64,000 bases of DNA. Source: Cladocopium goreaui (Eukaryota; Sar; Dinophyceae; Suessiales; Symbiodiniaceae). The DNA lies in contig CAMXCT020003691.1 of assembly GCA_947184155.2 (NCBI GenBank), forward strand, positions 124,001 to 188,000, given 5' to 3'. Below the pieces are notes generated by a model, which saw only the letters and a list, made by a program, of their open reading frames with translations, was not told where the DNA came from and did not search any database. The position numbers were made by a program, and so were the translations under genes. Below, one piece after another: positions 32,912 to 43,555 of the stretch. How positions within the stretch are numbered: position 1 is the stretch's first letter; each line of letters opens with the position of its first letter.

Positions 32912-33284
32912 ACTAATTCCCAGTGATGGTTTCTATAAATACCATGATAATAGGTATATTAATTTAATTCACTGTAATCAATATGGCATAATCTATGTAA
33001 TATTATATATATATAATATTAGATTAATATGTAATTACCAGTGATAAATATCCCTATCTCGATTTTAATGAAAAACACGTCAGGTCCCATGGTTTCTTTT
33101 TTGGATTGACCAGTGATAGGATGGTCGGGATGACCTTTTCATATCACAAAAAGCAGCAGCCCAGCTCCGCACAGCTCTCTGGCACGGTTTGTGACGGCAG
33201 CTGGGATTGCAAATCCAAATAGCACAGTTAACAAATAGCACGGTAAATGGGATATTTACCATGGATATACATGGTTGTAAATGG

Positions 33285-33373
33285 TTAATAGTGGTTAATC
33301 ATGGTTAATGGTGGCTAATTAAGAATGGTCAATGGTCAATAATGGTCAATAGTGGCGAACAATGGTGAAGACA
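33285..33373 (+). repeat. Dispersed repeat, inverted copy at 56949
   Basis: GGCTAATTAAGAATGGTCAA and GCGAACAATGGTGAAGAC reappear in reverse complement at 56949-57025. Confidence 0.75.
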
Positions 33374-33374
33374 A

Positions 33375-33477
33375 TCCCATGACGGATCCATGGTGCTGCT
33401 ATATATGGTAACATGGATCCCATCAATATACCCCAGTCATGTTAGCATATATACCAGCACCATGGATCCTATGGGTA
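33375..33477 (+). mobile_element. Family F inverted-repeat element
   Basis: GGATCCATGGTGCTG is mirrored by CAGCACCATGGATCC. Confidence 0.85.
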
Positions 33478-33480
33478 CTA

Positions 33481-33600
33481 TGTGGGGCCCCCGTTTACGA
33501 CGAAATCGCTAAGTTGGTGGGTTTCTAACTCCAATTTCACTCTGGTTTATGATACTTATAATTAACTATACTTAATGGGGTTTACAAACCCCACATTGTA
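33481..33600 (+). mobile_element. Family E element
   Basis: TGTGGGGCCCCCGTTT to AAACCCCACATTGTA; starts 4 bp after family F. Confidence 0.75.
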
Positions 33601-33709
33601 GATATATTTATTGATTTAACATTAATTTATAGAAGCTGATGCCGCAGCGAAAAAGACACCAGGTTGGTAAACACAGCTCCAAGAACCGTTGGGTTGATGT
33701 ATGTATTAT

Positions 33710-33827
33710 CTGGTTGGTGGTTTCATTCATGGCTTTTATTTTCCATTTCATATATGGGAAATATATGGGATGTCATCCTTCCCATTGACGAACTCCATTT
33801 TTAAACATGGTTAAAACCACCAACCAG
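33710..33827 (+). mobile_element. Family A element, TSD TTAT
   Basis: CTGGTTGGTGG to CCACCAACCAG; TTAT on both sides. Confidence 0.85.
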
Positions 33828-33960
33828 TTATGATCTATTTAACGCGTGAATGGGGCCTTGACCATCTGATTTGGGGCCACCTTGACCACTGGCAGCTTGC
33901 ATCGCTCAGAGACATATCCCACAGATATCCCCACTGAGCTTCAAAGGTCAATTTGTCATA

Positions 33961-34080
33961 TGCTTCATATGGGTTTGTCTGAAAATAGTGTACCCCTACA
34001 CCCAATGGTTAATGATTATCCCTACTAAATGGCTATAATTGGGGGTATACCCCATTTTCAAACATACCCATATGCGTTTC
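33961..34080. mobile_element. CATATGGGT inverted-repeat element
   Basis: CATATGGGTTTGTCTGAAAAT is mirrored by ATTTTCAAACATACCCATATG, one base apart from perfect in the outer part. Related ends at 48995-49095, 54885-54905 and 59408-59430. Confidence 0.7.
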
Positions 34081-34534
34081 AGCCGTGGCCATGAAACTTG
34101 ATATCTGACCACTGACCAAATTTTGTTGCAAGCAAATTCTCAGCATCGGAAATCGGCTGAGGATGGAAAACTGACAGAATGTGTCCCCCCCAAACATGGA
34201 GCAAAAGCAATGGCGATGACAATTCTTGGCAGGGTTCATAGCCCAATTCTTTGGAGGGTTTACACCTCCGAAATTGCATATTATGTAACTCACATATGAT
34301 ATATAGAAATATATAATTTATATATACACATATAGTTGTTCCCAAAAAACAATCTGAGAAATCCGATATTTTTTTTTATGTCAATGGAAAACCTCAGAAT
34401 CCGGTCGGGTGCATGGCATGTCATCCACAGCCCAGAAATACCATGATATCCTATCAATACATCATAAAACCATGATATTCATTGATTAAACCCTATGACC
34501 TATGATCCCCTATGTGTGCTTCAAACATTCTATA

Positions 34535-34644
34535 CTGGTTGGTGGTTTGGAACATGTGGATTATTTTCCATTTCATATATGGGTTCTCATCCTTCCCATT
34601 GACGAACTCATATGTTTCAAGATGGCTATTGCACCCCCAACCAG
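34535..34644 (+). mobile_element. Family A element, TSD CTATA
   Basis: CTGGTTGGTGG to CCCCCAACCAG; CTATA on both sides. Confidence 0.85.
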
Positions 34645-34758
34645 CTATAGGATATCCACTAACATAGCTATGGAAAATCACCATTTTTAATGGGTAAATC
34701 CACTATTTCTATGGCCATTTCCAAGTTTGCAAACTGTAAACGTTTACCAGGCCGGGTA
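34645..34758. mobile_element. Family B element abutting family A
   Basis: GATATCCACTAACATAGCTA to GTTTACCAGGCCGGGTA; lies 45 bp before the unit 12 exon. Confidence 0.65.
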
Positions 34759-34803
34759 TCCAAAAAAAAGATGGCACAGACAGAGATCGATCTCCGAAAT
34801 CAG

Positions 34804-34887
34804 GCCCTTGCGGCAGATCTTCGCAGCGGGGCGATGTTGAGCACGTTGAAGTTGGCACGTGATGAGTTGAGTGGTGGGGGAATTCAG
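34804..34887 (+). CDS. LRR unit 12 exon (28 codons)
   Basis: ATCAG|GCCCTTGCGG start, CAG|GCGGAT end (GC donor). Residues: ALAADLRSG, LKLARDEL, GGGIQ. First of the GIQ/GIK-ending units. Exactly 84 nt. Confidence 0.85.
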
Positions 34888-35137
34888 GCGGATGGGAAAG
34901 CTCCAGGGGTGACTAATGGGGGGTTACCCTCTGGTTATTTGATGGTATCTAATGGTATCTAATGGTTACTCATTTACTTACCATTATATCCCTATGTCCC
35001 ATAATATATATATACCCTCTGGTGATTTGTTACATAGCCAGTGATCCCTGGTGATCCCAGTTGTCTAAATGGGATGATTTTCCAGTTGCCTCCCAGTGAT
35101 GGGAAGAACTATGGAATAACTATGGAATAACTATGGT

Positions 35138-35257
35138 TACCCTCTGGTTATGACTAACAGTTCGCCATGGTTTTTCGATGGCCCATAGAAATAGATGGTT
35201 TACCGAACTTGAAAATGGGTGGATCTTTCCATGGCTATGTTAAGTAATCAGATGGTA
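35138..35257. mobile_element. Family B element
   Basis: TACCCTCTGGTTATGACT to TAATCAGATGGTA. Confidence 0.75.
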
Positions 35258-35274
35258 CATGGGGGTTTACTAAT

Positions 35275-35403
35275 GGTGGGCCCCGGCAGTGATGTGAACG
35301 TTGGTTTATAAAGCCCATTCACTGCTTAGCTAGTTCAATATATCTAGCATAAACCATGTAAAACTAGTTATAAACCAACTTCGCTATCGTTTTGGGGGCC
35401 GGA
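35275..35403 (-). mobile_element. Family E element, reverse orientation
   Basis: GTGGGCCCC and GTTGGTTTATAA arms; core ATAAACCATG reads opposite to 17261. Confidence 0.65.
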
Positions 35404-36212
35404 AGACCACTTTCCAAGCAAAAAGACAGGGCAATTCTCATGGTCGAACTGTTCATTTAGGAGTGTATTTGGCTCGAAATTAGATGAATCAGTTGGCTTT
35501 GGTTAGTTTGTTGCTTTAAAACCGAACGCGGTCTTTGGAAAACCGAACTTCATGGCGTCCAAATCTTTCACAAACGAGTAGTCCTATGAGAGGAAGCGGA
35601 AGCAGCTGAGGGGGCAGCCATGTCAACGCATGGTTTTTGATGGAGATTGTGTCAAGCAGCACTGGGCTCCTCACGTAGCTGGCTTATGGGTGACAAGGGA
35701 TGAGATTTTTTTACGTGATGAACCCAAGAAAATTCAACAACAGCCCCAATCTTTTGAAGATTTGTGACGATAAACTTGGAATACCAACGCTCAATTAACC
35801 TGTTTCATGATAACACATATTTCATATGTCTTGGAAAAATACTTAGGTTATAATATGTTATAATCATACCTTAGTATCCTTAGTAGTGTTACCGTTAGTT
35901 CTATTTGTTATCATCAATCATATATTTGGCTGGTGATTTGACATGCCAGATGATCCCTGCTCTCCCATTTTTCAGGTGCCGAGGCGGCCTCAAGCAGAAA
36001 TTGGTTTTTTGCACATCCCTGTTGCACAAAAAATCTTCATTGGTTGAAGCATCATAAAGACCTATTTAATTGATGGCTCAAACTACGAAAAAAAAAAACC
36101 TTGTTGATGGTTGAAGCATCGACAAAAATATCTTAAAGCCTGATGTTTGAAGCCTTTGAAGCATCAAAGATCACTGCCTGAAACATCCCGTGCCAAAAAC
36201 TGCCTTGAGCAG

Positions 36213-36296
36213 GTCTTGGCGGATGCCTTGAGCATCAACAGCTCGGTCCGCAGCTTGTGCCTGGAAGGTGCAGAACTGGGCGACTTTGGGATCCAG
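36213..36296 (+). CDS. LRR unit 13 exon (28 codons)
   Basis: AGCAG|GTCTTGGCGG start, CAG|GTGCTC end (GT donor). Residues: VLADALSIN, LCLEGAEL, FGIQ. A GCTCCC/GGGAGC inverted repeat lies just inside the intron. Confidence 0.9.
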
Positions 36297-38103
36297 GTGC
36301 TCCCGCCGCTCCCGGGGGAGCCTTGGGGATTGGTGGTTTTTCACCCGATTTTGGGGGTAAACCCATGGGTAAAAGCATGGGAAAAAGCTAAGGAAAAAGG
36401 GAGGAGCCTAGGGTAAAAGCGAAACCATGAACATTACGAGTGGAGATGGTTTTATGAAGGGGATTGATCAGCCAACTGATGTTCATTTGTCGAGAATGCT
36501 CTCGCCATAAATCTTTTCGGTACGTCAACATGTGGGATCCCCTCGAAAAGGCTAAGGAATTGTTGAATCCGAAGAACATGAATAACTGGGCAGTGATGCA
36601 TTTTAGATCAAAGGCGGAGTCCACATTGTGGAGAACAAGGGAAATTGACTTTTTGGTTTGCATCAATCATTTCTGAATCATCCTGTTTTGCAATGAGATA
36701 ATCACTGAATCACCTTGATGTTCACACCATGTATACCACATACCAGGTGTCACTCAGTATCTCAACTAATATCAACCCCAAAAGAGGACTTAAGAGGCGG
36801 CTTGGGAAACTATACTTCGTAAGATTCATAGATTTCATATCGTCAAAAAACACCACGAAAACCATCAAATCAACTCAATCGAGGCTTTTCGGAAACCAAC
36901 TCGCCATCACCACGGCCGTAACAGGTATTGGCAGAAGGTCTGAAGAAAAACAACTCCATCAGGACTGTGGCGAACTGGCGAACGGACGGGCAGTCGAAAA
37001 TCCCCATTGGGAACCCAATAATCTCATATACCCTCTGGTAAACTGCCACATAACTATGGAAAGATCCACCCATTTTTAATGGGTAAACCATCTATAAATG
37101 GCATGTTCAATAGCTATGTTAGTTTACCAGAGGGTAATATTATATAATGTCCAATCATCGCCAATCTGTAGGATTGGGAAATCTGCATGTAGCCATCATC
37201 TGGTTGGTTTCTTGATGACTTTGGTGCTGCCAGATCATATTCAAATAGGGGATGTAAATCACACTGTTTCTGGATGAATTTCATCGTGATCTCACATCAC
37301 GATCAGGTCCGAGTTGCAGGTTCGATCGAAATTAGCACAGGCAGAGCCTGTGGCACAAGTGGCTTGACCATAGAATACAAATGTGGATAAACATTTTGGG
37401 TACTAGCTGCTGTTCGGGTGAGTTAATCCGATCATGATATCGATTGGTTCTCGATATTTTCGGTGTCGACGTCCCACTGTTTTTAGGTAACGATGATATG
37501 GCGTTGATGGTTAGCGACAATTGGGAGAAACAATCAAGGTGAAAACTTTGCCAAAGTCTTGAAATATTCTGGTGTCGGGGGTGTGAGATGTGTATAATAC
37601 TGTTGATGTCTAGGCAGCACATGTTGTTGGGGTGGAATTTGGTCTAAAAGAGCAAAAATAGTTTGTGAATTGCACGGCTTATTTGGAATGAGAGAGATGC
37701 GACATTGAGACTAGGGAAAACCAGGTGCGCGTCGCACTGCACCGTGGCGTTCACCTGGGCTAGGCGATACAGGCATAGGATCATAGCCTTGACTTGTGAT
37801 TTTCCGTGCAACATCTGGATGCTCCAGGTCAATTTGAAATGCAGGTGCTAAACTCGACCTTTTCCAGCTGACCTTGTTTGTGTACAGGCGTTCGACCCAA
37901 CTGAATGCAACATCAGATACCTCTCATCTGCACCCAAAAAATGAATAGACCCAATTCCAATACTAAGCTAGGGTTGATAAGGGAACATATAGTACTTTCA
38001 TGTATTACATATAAAACCATATAAAGCCCATTTAACATCCCTTAACAAACTCTCACTATAGATATATCATGATATATCTAACCATAAGCCAAGGTTTACC
38101 CAG
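36297..38103. other. Intron between LRR units 13 and 14
   Basis: One family B copy; otherwise short ORFs without recognisable product. A GTGCGCGTCGCACTGCACC stretch at 37725 follows CCAG but reaches a stop and fits no LRR. Confidence 0.5.
37029..37136. mobile_element. Family B element
   Basis: TACCCTCTGGTAAACTG to GTTTACCAGAGGGTA. Confidence 0.85.
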
Positions 38104-38135
38104 GCCCACCTTGGATGTCTGGTGGAAAATCTCGA
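38104..38135 (+). CDS. LRR unit 14, first part (32 nt)
   Basis: CCCAG|GCCCACC start, CTCGA|GATCCC end (GA donor). AHLGCLVEN. With 38841-38886 gives 78 nt, a 26-residue LRR of the unit 6/7 type. Confidence 0.6.
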
Positions 38136-38268
38136 GATCCCTTGGAAGGTCATGGGAAAACCATGGGGAAGTAATCGAAAAATCCCTGGGAAAATCTCTA
38201 TGAATGGAAGTTTATAGCTGGGATTTCACCATCGAAGTTGATTTGAAGGATTTTCCAGCCTTGATGAC

Positions 38269-38372
38269 TACCCTCTGGTAAACTAACATAACTATGGACA
38301 ATTACCATTTTTAATGGGAAAACTCACTATCAATGGCCATTTTCAATAGCATTTTGACATAACCAGAGGGTA
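38269..38372. mobile_element. Family B element
   Basis: TACCCTCTGGTAAACTAACA to CATAACCAGAGGGTA. Confidence 0.85.
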
Positions 38373-38390
38373 AATAATACTAAATAACAT

Positions 38391-38513
38391 TACCCTCTGG
38401 CAATCCAACACGGCAACTGAATCCACTAACTGTGGACAAGCACGTCCCACGTGCTTTCTTGGTTCCGGACATGTTCCGGATGTTGAATTTCCAAGTTGGG
38501 TTACCAGAGGGCA
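38391..38513. mobile_element. Family B-ended element with foreign core
   Basis: TACCCTCTGGCAATCC to GGTTACCAGAGGGCA, but the core (GGACAAGCACGTCCCACGTG) differs from other B copies. Confidence 0.65.
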
Positions 38514-38618
38514 CATGATAATCAATATAGATTGACATATAGATTGATAAATCAATATAGGTTGATATATAGTAATATAGATTGTGTAATTTACATAGTA
38601 TATAATCAGGAATGTCAT

Positions 38619-38743
38619 CTGGTTGGTGGTTTGGAACATGGCTTTTATTTGTCCCATCATATTGGGAATGTCATCATCCCAACTGCAACTGACGAACTCA
38701 CTCCATCTTTTTCAGAGGGGTAGGTATAACAACCACCAACCAG
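38619..38743 (+). mobile_element. Family A element, TSD TCAT
   Basis: CTGGTTGGTGG to CCACCAACCAG; TCAT on both sides, then a TTAACCATCATTAA tract to 38810. Confidence 0.85.
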
Positions 38744-38840
38744 TCATTATTAACCATCATTAATCATCATTCACCGTCATTAAATCACCATTAATCACCA
38801 TTAACTGGGGCTGGTCTAATGCTGGGATGCGTATCGCCAG

Positions 38841-38886
38841 GATATTGAACCTGCGCGACAATTTGATTGGCGATCCTGGAATCAAG
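38841..38886 (+). CDS. LRR unit 14, second part (46 nt)
   Basis: GCCAG|GATATTG start, AAG|GCCGGC end (GC donor). LNLRDNLIGDPGIK. GAT stands at both the donor of part one and the start of this part. Confidence 0.75.
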
Positions 38887-39006
38887 GCCGGCTATGGGTC
38901 TCGATTTGTGTCCAAAACTGGTTGCATAAACTGGGCGTCAAAAGCAACATCTTCAGTTGTTTTTTTTGAATTCGCTGGTGACTTGATGTTACTTGAGAAA
39001 CAATAA

Positions 39007-39110
39007 CTGGTTGGTGGTTTGGAACATGGCTTTTATTTTTCCCATCACATTGGGAATGTCATCATCCCAACTGACTCATATTTTTCAGAGGGGTTGAAAC
39101 CACCAACCAG
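39007..39110 (+). mobile_element. Family A element, TSD ATAA
   Basis: CTGGTTGGTGG to CCACCAACCAG; ATAA on both sides. Confidence 0.9.
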
Positions 39111-39527
39111 ATAAACAAGGTGATGTTGATGTGGGAAAAGTTGACTGTTTGGTGTCTTTTTAGTTTTCTTGCTATCCGATGAACCTGGGAAATATGATTA
39201 TTGGCCTGGGTGGTGTTAAAATCCAACATGAGAATGTAAAACACCTGGGTGAAATTCAAATGTTTGAGTGGTTACAATCCCATTTTGGAAGGATTCTGAT
39301 ACGAATTCCACAGAAAGTTCCTGCTTCATCACCCATCAGCAACCCCATTAATGATGAAACCGGTATTATTGTTAACCCAAGATTAGTAAACCACCGTTAA
39401 ACCACCAGTTTACTCCTTATATTTTATGTTTTTTTTGTCGCGTTGATTTTGGGGGCGCGGTTTGCTATATATTTGCCATGCCTTAGATTGATCATCCCAA
39501 CAGTGTCATGTTCCATCATCCAATAAG

Positions 39528-39555
39528 GCCTTGGCCGGCGCGCTGAAGAGAAACG
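39528..39555 (+). CDS. LRR unit 15, first part (28 nt)
   Basis: ATAAG|GCCTTGGCC start, AAACG|GACGCT end (GA donor). ALAGALKRN. With 40776-40831 makes exactly 84 nt. Confidence 0.75.
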
Positions 39556-39706
39556 GACGCTTGGCAGCCCTCGGATGGTGCAACCCCTGACTTCGCAACA
39601 AAAAACCTCTTCTTACCCTGGCAACAAGCATGTCCACATCTCATGATGCATATTTTGTTTGAAAAAAATAAAATAACTGTGTTTCGTGTGATTTAGGCTT
39701 GAATTT

Positions 39707-39800
39707 TAGGGTGTTAGAATATAGGGTTTTGGTGTTTATGGTTTTTGGGTTTATGGTGTAGGGCTTTGGTGTTTTGGGGTCTAGGGTTTATGCTGGTTCT
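39707..39800 (+). repeat. Degenerate TTTAGGG-like repeats
   Basis: TTAGGGTGTTAGAATATAGGG, GTAGGGCTTTGG and CTAGGGTTTA: imperfect heptamers of plant/alveolate telomere type. Confidence 0.5.
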
Positions 39801-40390
39801 TTCCTGAAAAGGAACGATAGAAATAAGGTTTTATGCAGTATACAGCAGTATACAAATATTCTTCCACGTAGAGCGCGGGCAAAGGTGGGGGTTGCAACGA
39901 ACATATTTAAACGACTAATTTGCAGAGTGTTGAACCTGAATTAGTTGAGTCGATGATTTTGGGCATTTTCCTAAAGGGAAATCCACTACGATGGGGAACA
40001 TGTGTTATTTTTTTGGGTTCCTTAATCAAATCAATGCAAGTGAAACAATTAATTTGGAGAGTCTGGATTTCCAGTGATTTACCGGAGAACCTTCTATTTG
40101 GGGGCAATAGTAACAATGAAAATTAGGATATGATTGGATATGCTATGGGAGATATCAACTAGATATGATTTTGTGTCTGAAAATGTGGTTTACCATACCC
40201 TTTTTCTATGGTAATTTCATGTTCTTGGCTTATCGTTTGCTGTGCGGGGAAAGTTGGATATGGAAAAACATGTCATCATGTCCAAAAAAAGTCGTAGCAA
40301 ACAGCCAAGTTTGGAGAGCATGAGCTCAAAATCCTGATGTGGTGGCTTGATTGAAAATAGGTTTTGCCATGTTTTGCCTAAAACCCTATG

Positions 40391-40502
40391 CTGGTTGGTG
40401 GTTTGGAATATAGCTTTCATTTTTCCCATCATATTGGGAATGTCATCATCCCAACTGACGAACTCCATCATTTTTCAGAGGGGTAGGTCAACCACCAACC
40501 AG
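40391..40502 (+). mobile_element. Family A element
   Basis: CTGGTTGGTGG to CCACCAACCAG, then a TCATTAACCA tract to about 40710. Confidence 0.85.
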
Positions 40503-40710
40503 TCATTAAAAAAAACAATCATTAATCATCATTGACCATCATGAAAAATCACCAGAAAAATCATCATTAACAGGTCAGTATGTCGTTCTATTATACTCAT
40601 CATTAAATCACCATTAATCACCATTAATCATCATTAACCATCAGTTATCATCATTAACCATCAGTAACCATCATTAACCATCATTAACCATCATTAACCA
40701 TTAACCCTGT
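40503..40710. repeat. TTAACCATCA tract
   Basis: ATCATTAACCATCATTAACC repeats, reverse complement of the TTAATGATGG tract. Confidence 0.85.
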
Positions 40711-40775
40711 TTATTCTTTAAAAAAAATGCCTTTTTTGTCATGGCATCTTTCGATGTTCGGACGCCGGATCTCAG

Positions 40776-40831
40776 GCAGCATCAGACTCTTGAAGCTAGA
40801 GATCAACGAAATTGGCGATGAGGGAATCAAG
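40776..40831 (+). CDS. LRR unit 15, second part (56 nt)
   Basis: CTCAG|GCAGC start, AAG|GTGAAT end (GT donor). SIRLLKLEINEIGDEGIK. Joined to 39528-39555 it restores a textbook 28-residue LRR. Confidence 0.8.
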
Positions 40832-40839
40832 GTGAATTG

Positions 40840-40936
40840 AACCATGGGAACGGGACAATTTCACCGGAAAAACCCATCGAAAATCATGGGAAAATCTGTG
40901 GTTTCCGGTTAAGATGCTAACAAACCAATCCATTGA
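40840..40936. mobile_element. Family I element next to splice donor
   Basis: AACCATGGGAACGGGA, TTTCACCGGAAA and TTTCCGGTT, then CAATCCATTGA; begins within 10 nt of the unit 15 donor. Confidence 0.55.
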
Positions 40937-41801
40937 GAATTGGAATCACAGAGATGGGGAGAGAAAATGATAGAAATAGGACATGCCGACATGCCCACCA
41001 TGAGGGTTAATAATAATATGGTTAATGATGGTTAATATATGGTTATTATATGGTTAATAATGGTTGGTATCTAACCAGGGGGATTGAGACAACGATTTTT
41101 GTTGACCACATATGGCAGCAATATGTGCCCAGTTGCTGGGGTTTTCTTCTCAGATATTCAGTGTGATGGTCATCACTGGGAGATGTAGGGTCCTACCATC
41201 CTCCCAATAAAGACCCTGAGAATCACCATTTTTTAGAAGAAAGTGGTTGGGAGACTCCCCAACAGTATTTGGCAGGGTCTACTTCAGCTGGATGTAGACT
41301 TTGTCTTTGTATGTGTCCACTTTGAGGAGTGGAGATGATAACAACATTTTGTCACATAAGCCTCAACAACAACAACAATGGAAGGATGTTGTAGTTACAT
41401 ATCTATAGTAATCCCCAAAAACAGATCCCCAACAACAGAAGTCATATCATCACTATTCTGATATGGAAGTAAATTGTTCATTTAGATGTTTACGTTGGTT
41501 TACTGGAAGGTATTTCCTGAATACTTGTCAGTTTTTGTCTTAAAACTTGGTATCGCCAAATCCCATGATGATTGAAAAATGATGTTGTTTAAGCAAGAAA
41601 AAACATGATTTCCCCATTTTCTATGGCATTTTCCATCTTAAACGGCCATTGAAAATGGGATCCAATATCCCCAAGTTTCAGACACACGAACAATGGTATT
41701 TCAAGATCCAGTATCCTGTAAGATTGAGACCAAAACACTCAGAAGCAAGTTAAAATGGATGAAGAGTGGAGATTGTGTGGGGAAAAACCATGGTTTCACT
41801 A

Positions 41802-41900
41802 ACCCATAGGATCCATGTATGGTATATATGCTAACATGACTGGGGTATATTGATGGGATCTATGTTACCATATATGGCAGCACCATGGATCCTATGGGTA
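41802..41900 (-). mobile_element. Family F element, reverse orientation
   Basis: CCCATAGGATCCATG is mirrored by CATGGATCCTATGGG; core reverse to 33375. TAA on both sides. Confidence 0.85.
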
Positions 41901-42073
41901 ACAATAAGATCCTTAAAACCATGGGTTTTTCCCCACAATCCACGATGGCTGGAAGGTCCCCAGGTCCCCGTGGCCGAAAATACAACGGAGGTTAAACGTT
42001 CGTTCGCTGGGAATGGATGGGAAAAACGGCCATCCGGTGGATCTTCCGGCTATCATAACTCAGATCAACCAAC

Positions 42074-42181
42074 TACCCTCTGGTTGTGTCAAAATAGCTA
42101 TTGAAAATGACCATAGAAATAGTGGATTGTCCCATAAACAATGGTGATTTTCCATAGCTATGTTAAATTTACCAGAGGGTA
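42074..42181. mobile_element. Family B element
   Basis: TACCCTCTGGTTGTGTC to TTTACCAGAGGGTA. Confidence 0.85.
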
Positions 42182-42413
42182 TCATGGCCCATTCATGATC
42201 CCATAAATCTTCCCCTATACCAAACCCATGGCTTTTCCATGGTGCTGGAATATGAATCCCAACATTTACCCCATAAATGAGCCAGTTTTGTAGGTAAATA
42301 TACTATACATGGAGCATCTGGGAAATATGGTTTTTCATAGCCTTTAAAATTAAATCCCCACGTTTTTGGCTTGTTTCATGGAAAAAAATGCATCAAAACA
42401 TGGAATCCGGCAG

Positions 42414-42497
42414 GCCTTGGCCGTGGCGTTGAAGTCGAACCGAGCCCTGCGGACGCTGTTTCTGGGGAACAATGAGATTGGAGACGAGGGAATCAAG
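42414..42497 (+). CDS. LRR unit 16 exon (28 codons)
   Basis: GGCAG|GCCTTGGCC start, AAG|GCGCTC end (GC donor). ALAVALKSN, LFLGNNEIGDEGIK. The donor sits in an ATCAAGGC/GCCTTGAT hairpin (42490-42517). Confidence 0.95.
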
Positions 42498-43040
42498 GCG
42501 CTCCGCGGCCTGCCTTGATGGAACGGGTGACATGGAGTGCGGCCTTCCATTCGAATGGTTTTTTATCTAAAAAAATCGCTGTGTAGAAAGGTCCCAAAAG
42601 AAAAGAAGCTTCAGATTTGGGTGAAATCTCATTCTCAGTGGCAAACTGAACTTGTTCTATTTTTTGGGGGTGTGATATATTTGGAGTGGTTCGGAGCTAG
42701 GAATAGAGTTTTCAAAGCACATTGGGTTGCCTGTTTGGGTTGATGTGTTGAATCGAAATCATTGCACGGAAATTTGACGTTATCCTGGGTTACTTAAATT
42801 CTGGCAACAGACATTCTGAAATTGAGGTGGTGTATATATATATACCAGTAGTACCGCACAAGGCGGTGGCGGAAGTTTCAGAATAGGAAACCTATAGGAG
42901 ACGTTGGTTGTTGTGAATCACGGATGGCAGAGCGAATCCACTGATTGACCGAAAGGTGGTTGGAGTTGTGTTTGCTGGAGTGGTTGCAATGGTTGCAGTG
43001 GTCACCTCACCCACAACTGCTGGATGTAGTGTGATGTACT
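42498..43040. other. Intron start, unassigned
   Basis: No gene or known repeat family recognised. Confidence 0.4.
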
Positions 43041-43440
43041 GCAACTGTAGTTGTAGTTGTAGCGTAGTAGAGTTGTAGTTGTGGTGTAATGTAATTAGTG
43101 TAGTGTAGTTGCAGTCATATAGTTGTAGCTGTAGTTGTTTTGTAGTTGTAGTTGTTGTGTAGTTGTAGTTGTAGTTGTTGTAGTTGTAGTTGTAGTTGTT
43201 GTAGTTGTTGTAGTTGTAGCTGTAGTTGTTGTGTAGTTGTAGTTGTTGTGTAGTGTAGTTGTAGTTGTTGTGTAGTGTAGTTGTAGTTGTAGTTGTAGTA
43301 GTAGTAGTAGTTGTTGTTGTTGTTGCTGTAGCTGTAGTTGTTGTTGTTGTTGTTGTTGTTGTAGCTGTAGTTGTTGTAGTTCTAGTTGTAGTTGTAGTTG
43401 TTGTGTAGTTGTAGATTGTAGATTGTAGTTGTAGTTGTGC
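43041..43440. repeat. TTGTAG/GTTGTA microsatellite
   Basis: About 400 bp of GTT and TAG triplets; the reverse-strand poly-Thr ORF is an artefact. Confidence 0.95.
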
Positions 43441-43449
43441 TGTTGTCGT

Positions 43450-43510
43450 CGAAGTAAGGGTAGTTAAGTTAGTGAAGTTAGTTAAGTTAGTCAAGTTAGT
43501 TAAGTTAATC
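43450..43510. repeat. AAGTTAGTT tandem repeat
   Basis: Seven or so GTTAAGTTAGT words. Confidence 0.85.
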
Positions 43511-43555
43511 ACTATCTACTTTTTCGACATCTTAATGTCAAAAAAGGCTCAAAAC

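Larger units (their letters stand above)
30646..34803. other. Long intron between LRR units 11 and 12
   Basis: 4.2 kb with C, D, H, A, B, E and F elements and CCATTAGTATA tandem repeats (31850-32010). A 66-nt open stretch at 32035-32100 has AG|G and AAG|GT borders and a strong hairpin, but no LRR match. Confidence 0.6.
34888..36212. other. Intron between LRR units 12 and 13
   Basis: Solo and full family B, one family E. 35405-35960 unassigned. At 35976 an 8-nt GTGCCGAG with CAG| before and |GCGG after looks like an orphan LRR end. Confidence 0.55.
38136..38840. other. Intron inside LRR unit 14
   Basis: 705 bp: a family K-like start, two family B copies in a row, one family A copy with TCAT duplication. 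Nearly all of it is repeat. Confidence 0.65.
39556..40775. other. Intron inside LRR unit 15
   Basis: 1,220 bp: degenerate telomere-like repeats (39710-39800), one family A copy and a TTAACCATCA tract. Confidence 0.6.
40832..42413. other. Intron between LRR units 15 and 16
   Basis: Family I near the donor, GGTTAATAATGG repeats (41005-41062), F and B elements. 41110-41760 is unassigned, with a local inverted repeat (GGGTCC / GACCCT) near 41190. Confidence 0.55.

Noticed and set aside
33633..33662. 30-nt exon between TATAG and GTTGGT
   Set aside because: No LRR residues; borders alone are not enough.
35976..35983. 8-nt exon GTGCCGAG
   Set aside because: Fits an LRR end (GAE) and has CAG| and |GC borders, but the 76-nt partner was not found.
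37725..37763. Extra LRR first half after CCAG
   Set aside because: Weak Leu pattern, in-frame stop, and no donor giving a correct sum with 38841.
42892..43512. 206-codon Thr-rich reverse ORF
   Set aside because: Created by the TTGTAG microsatellite.
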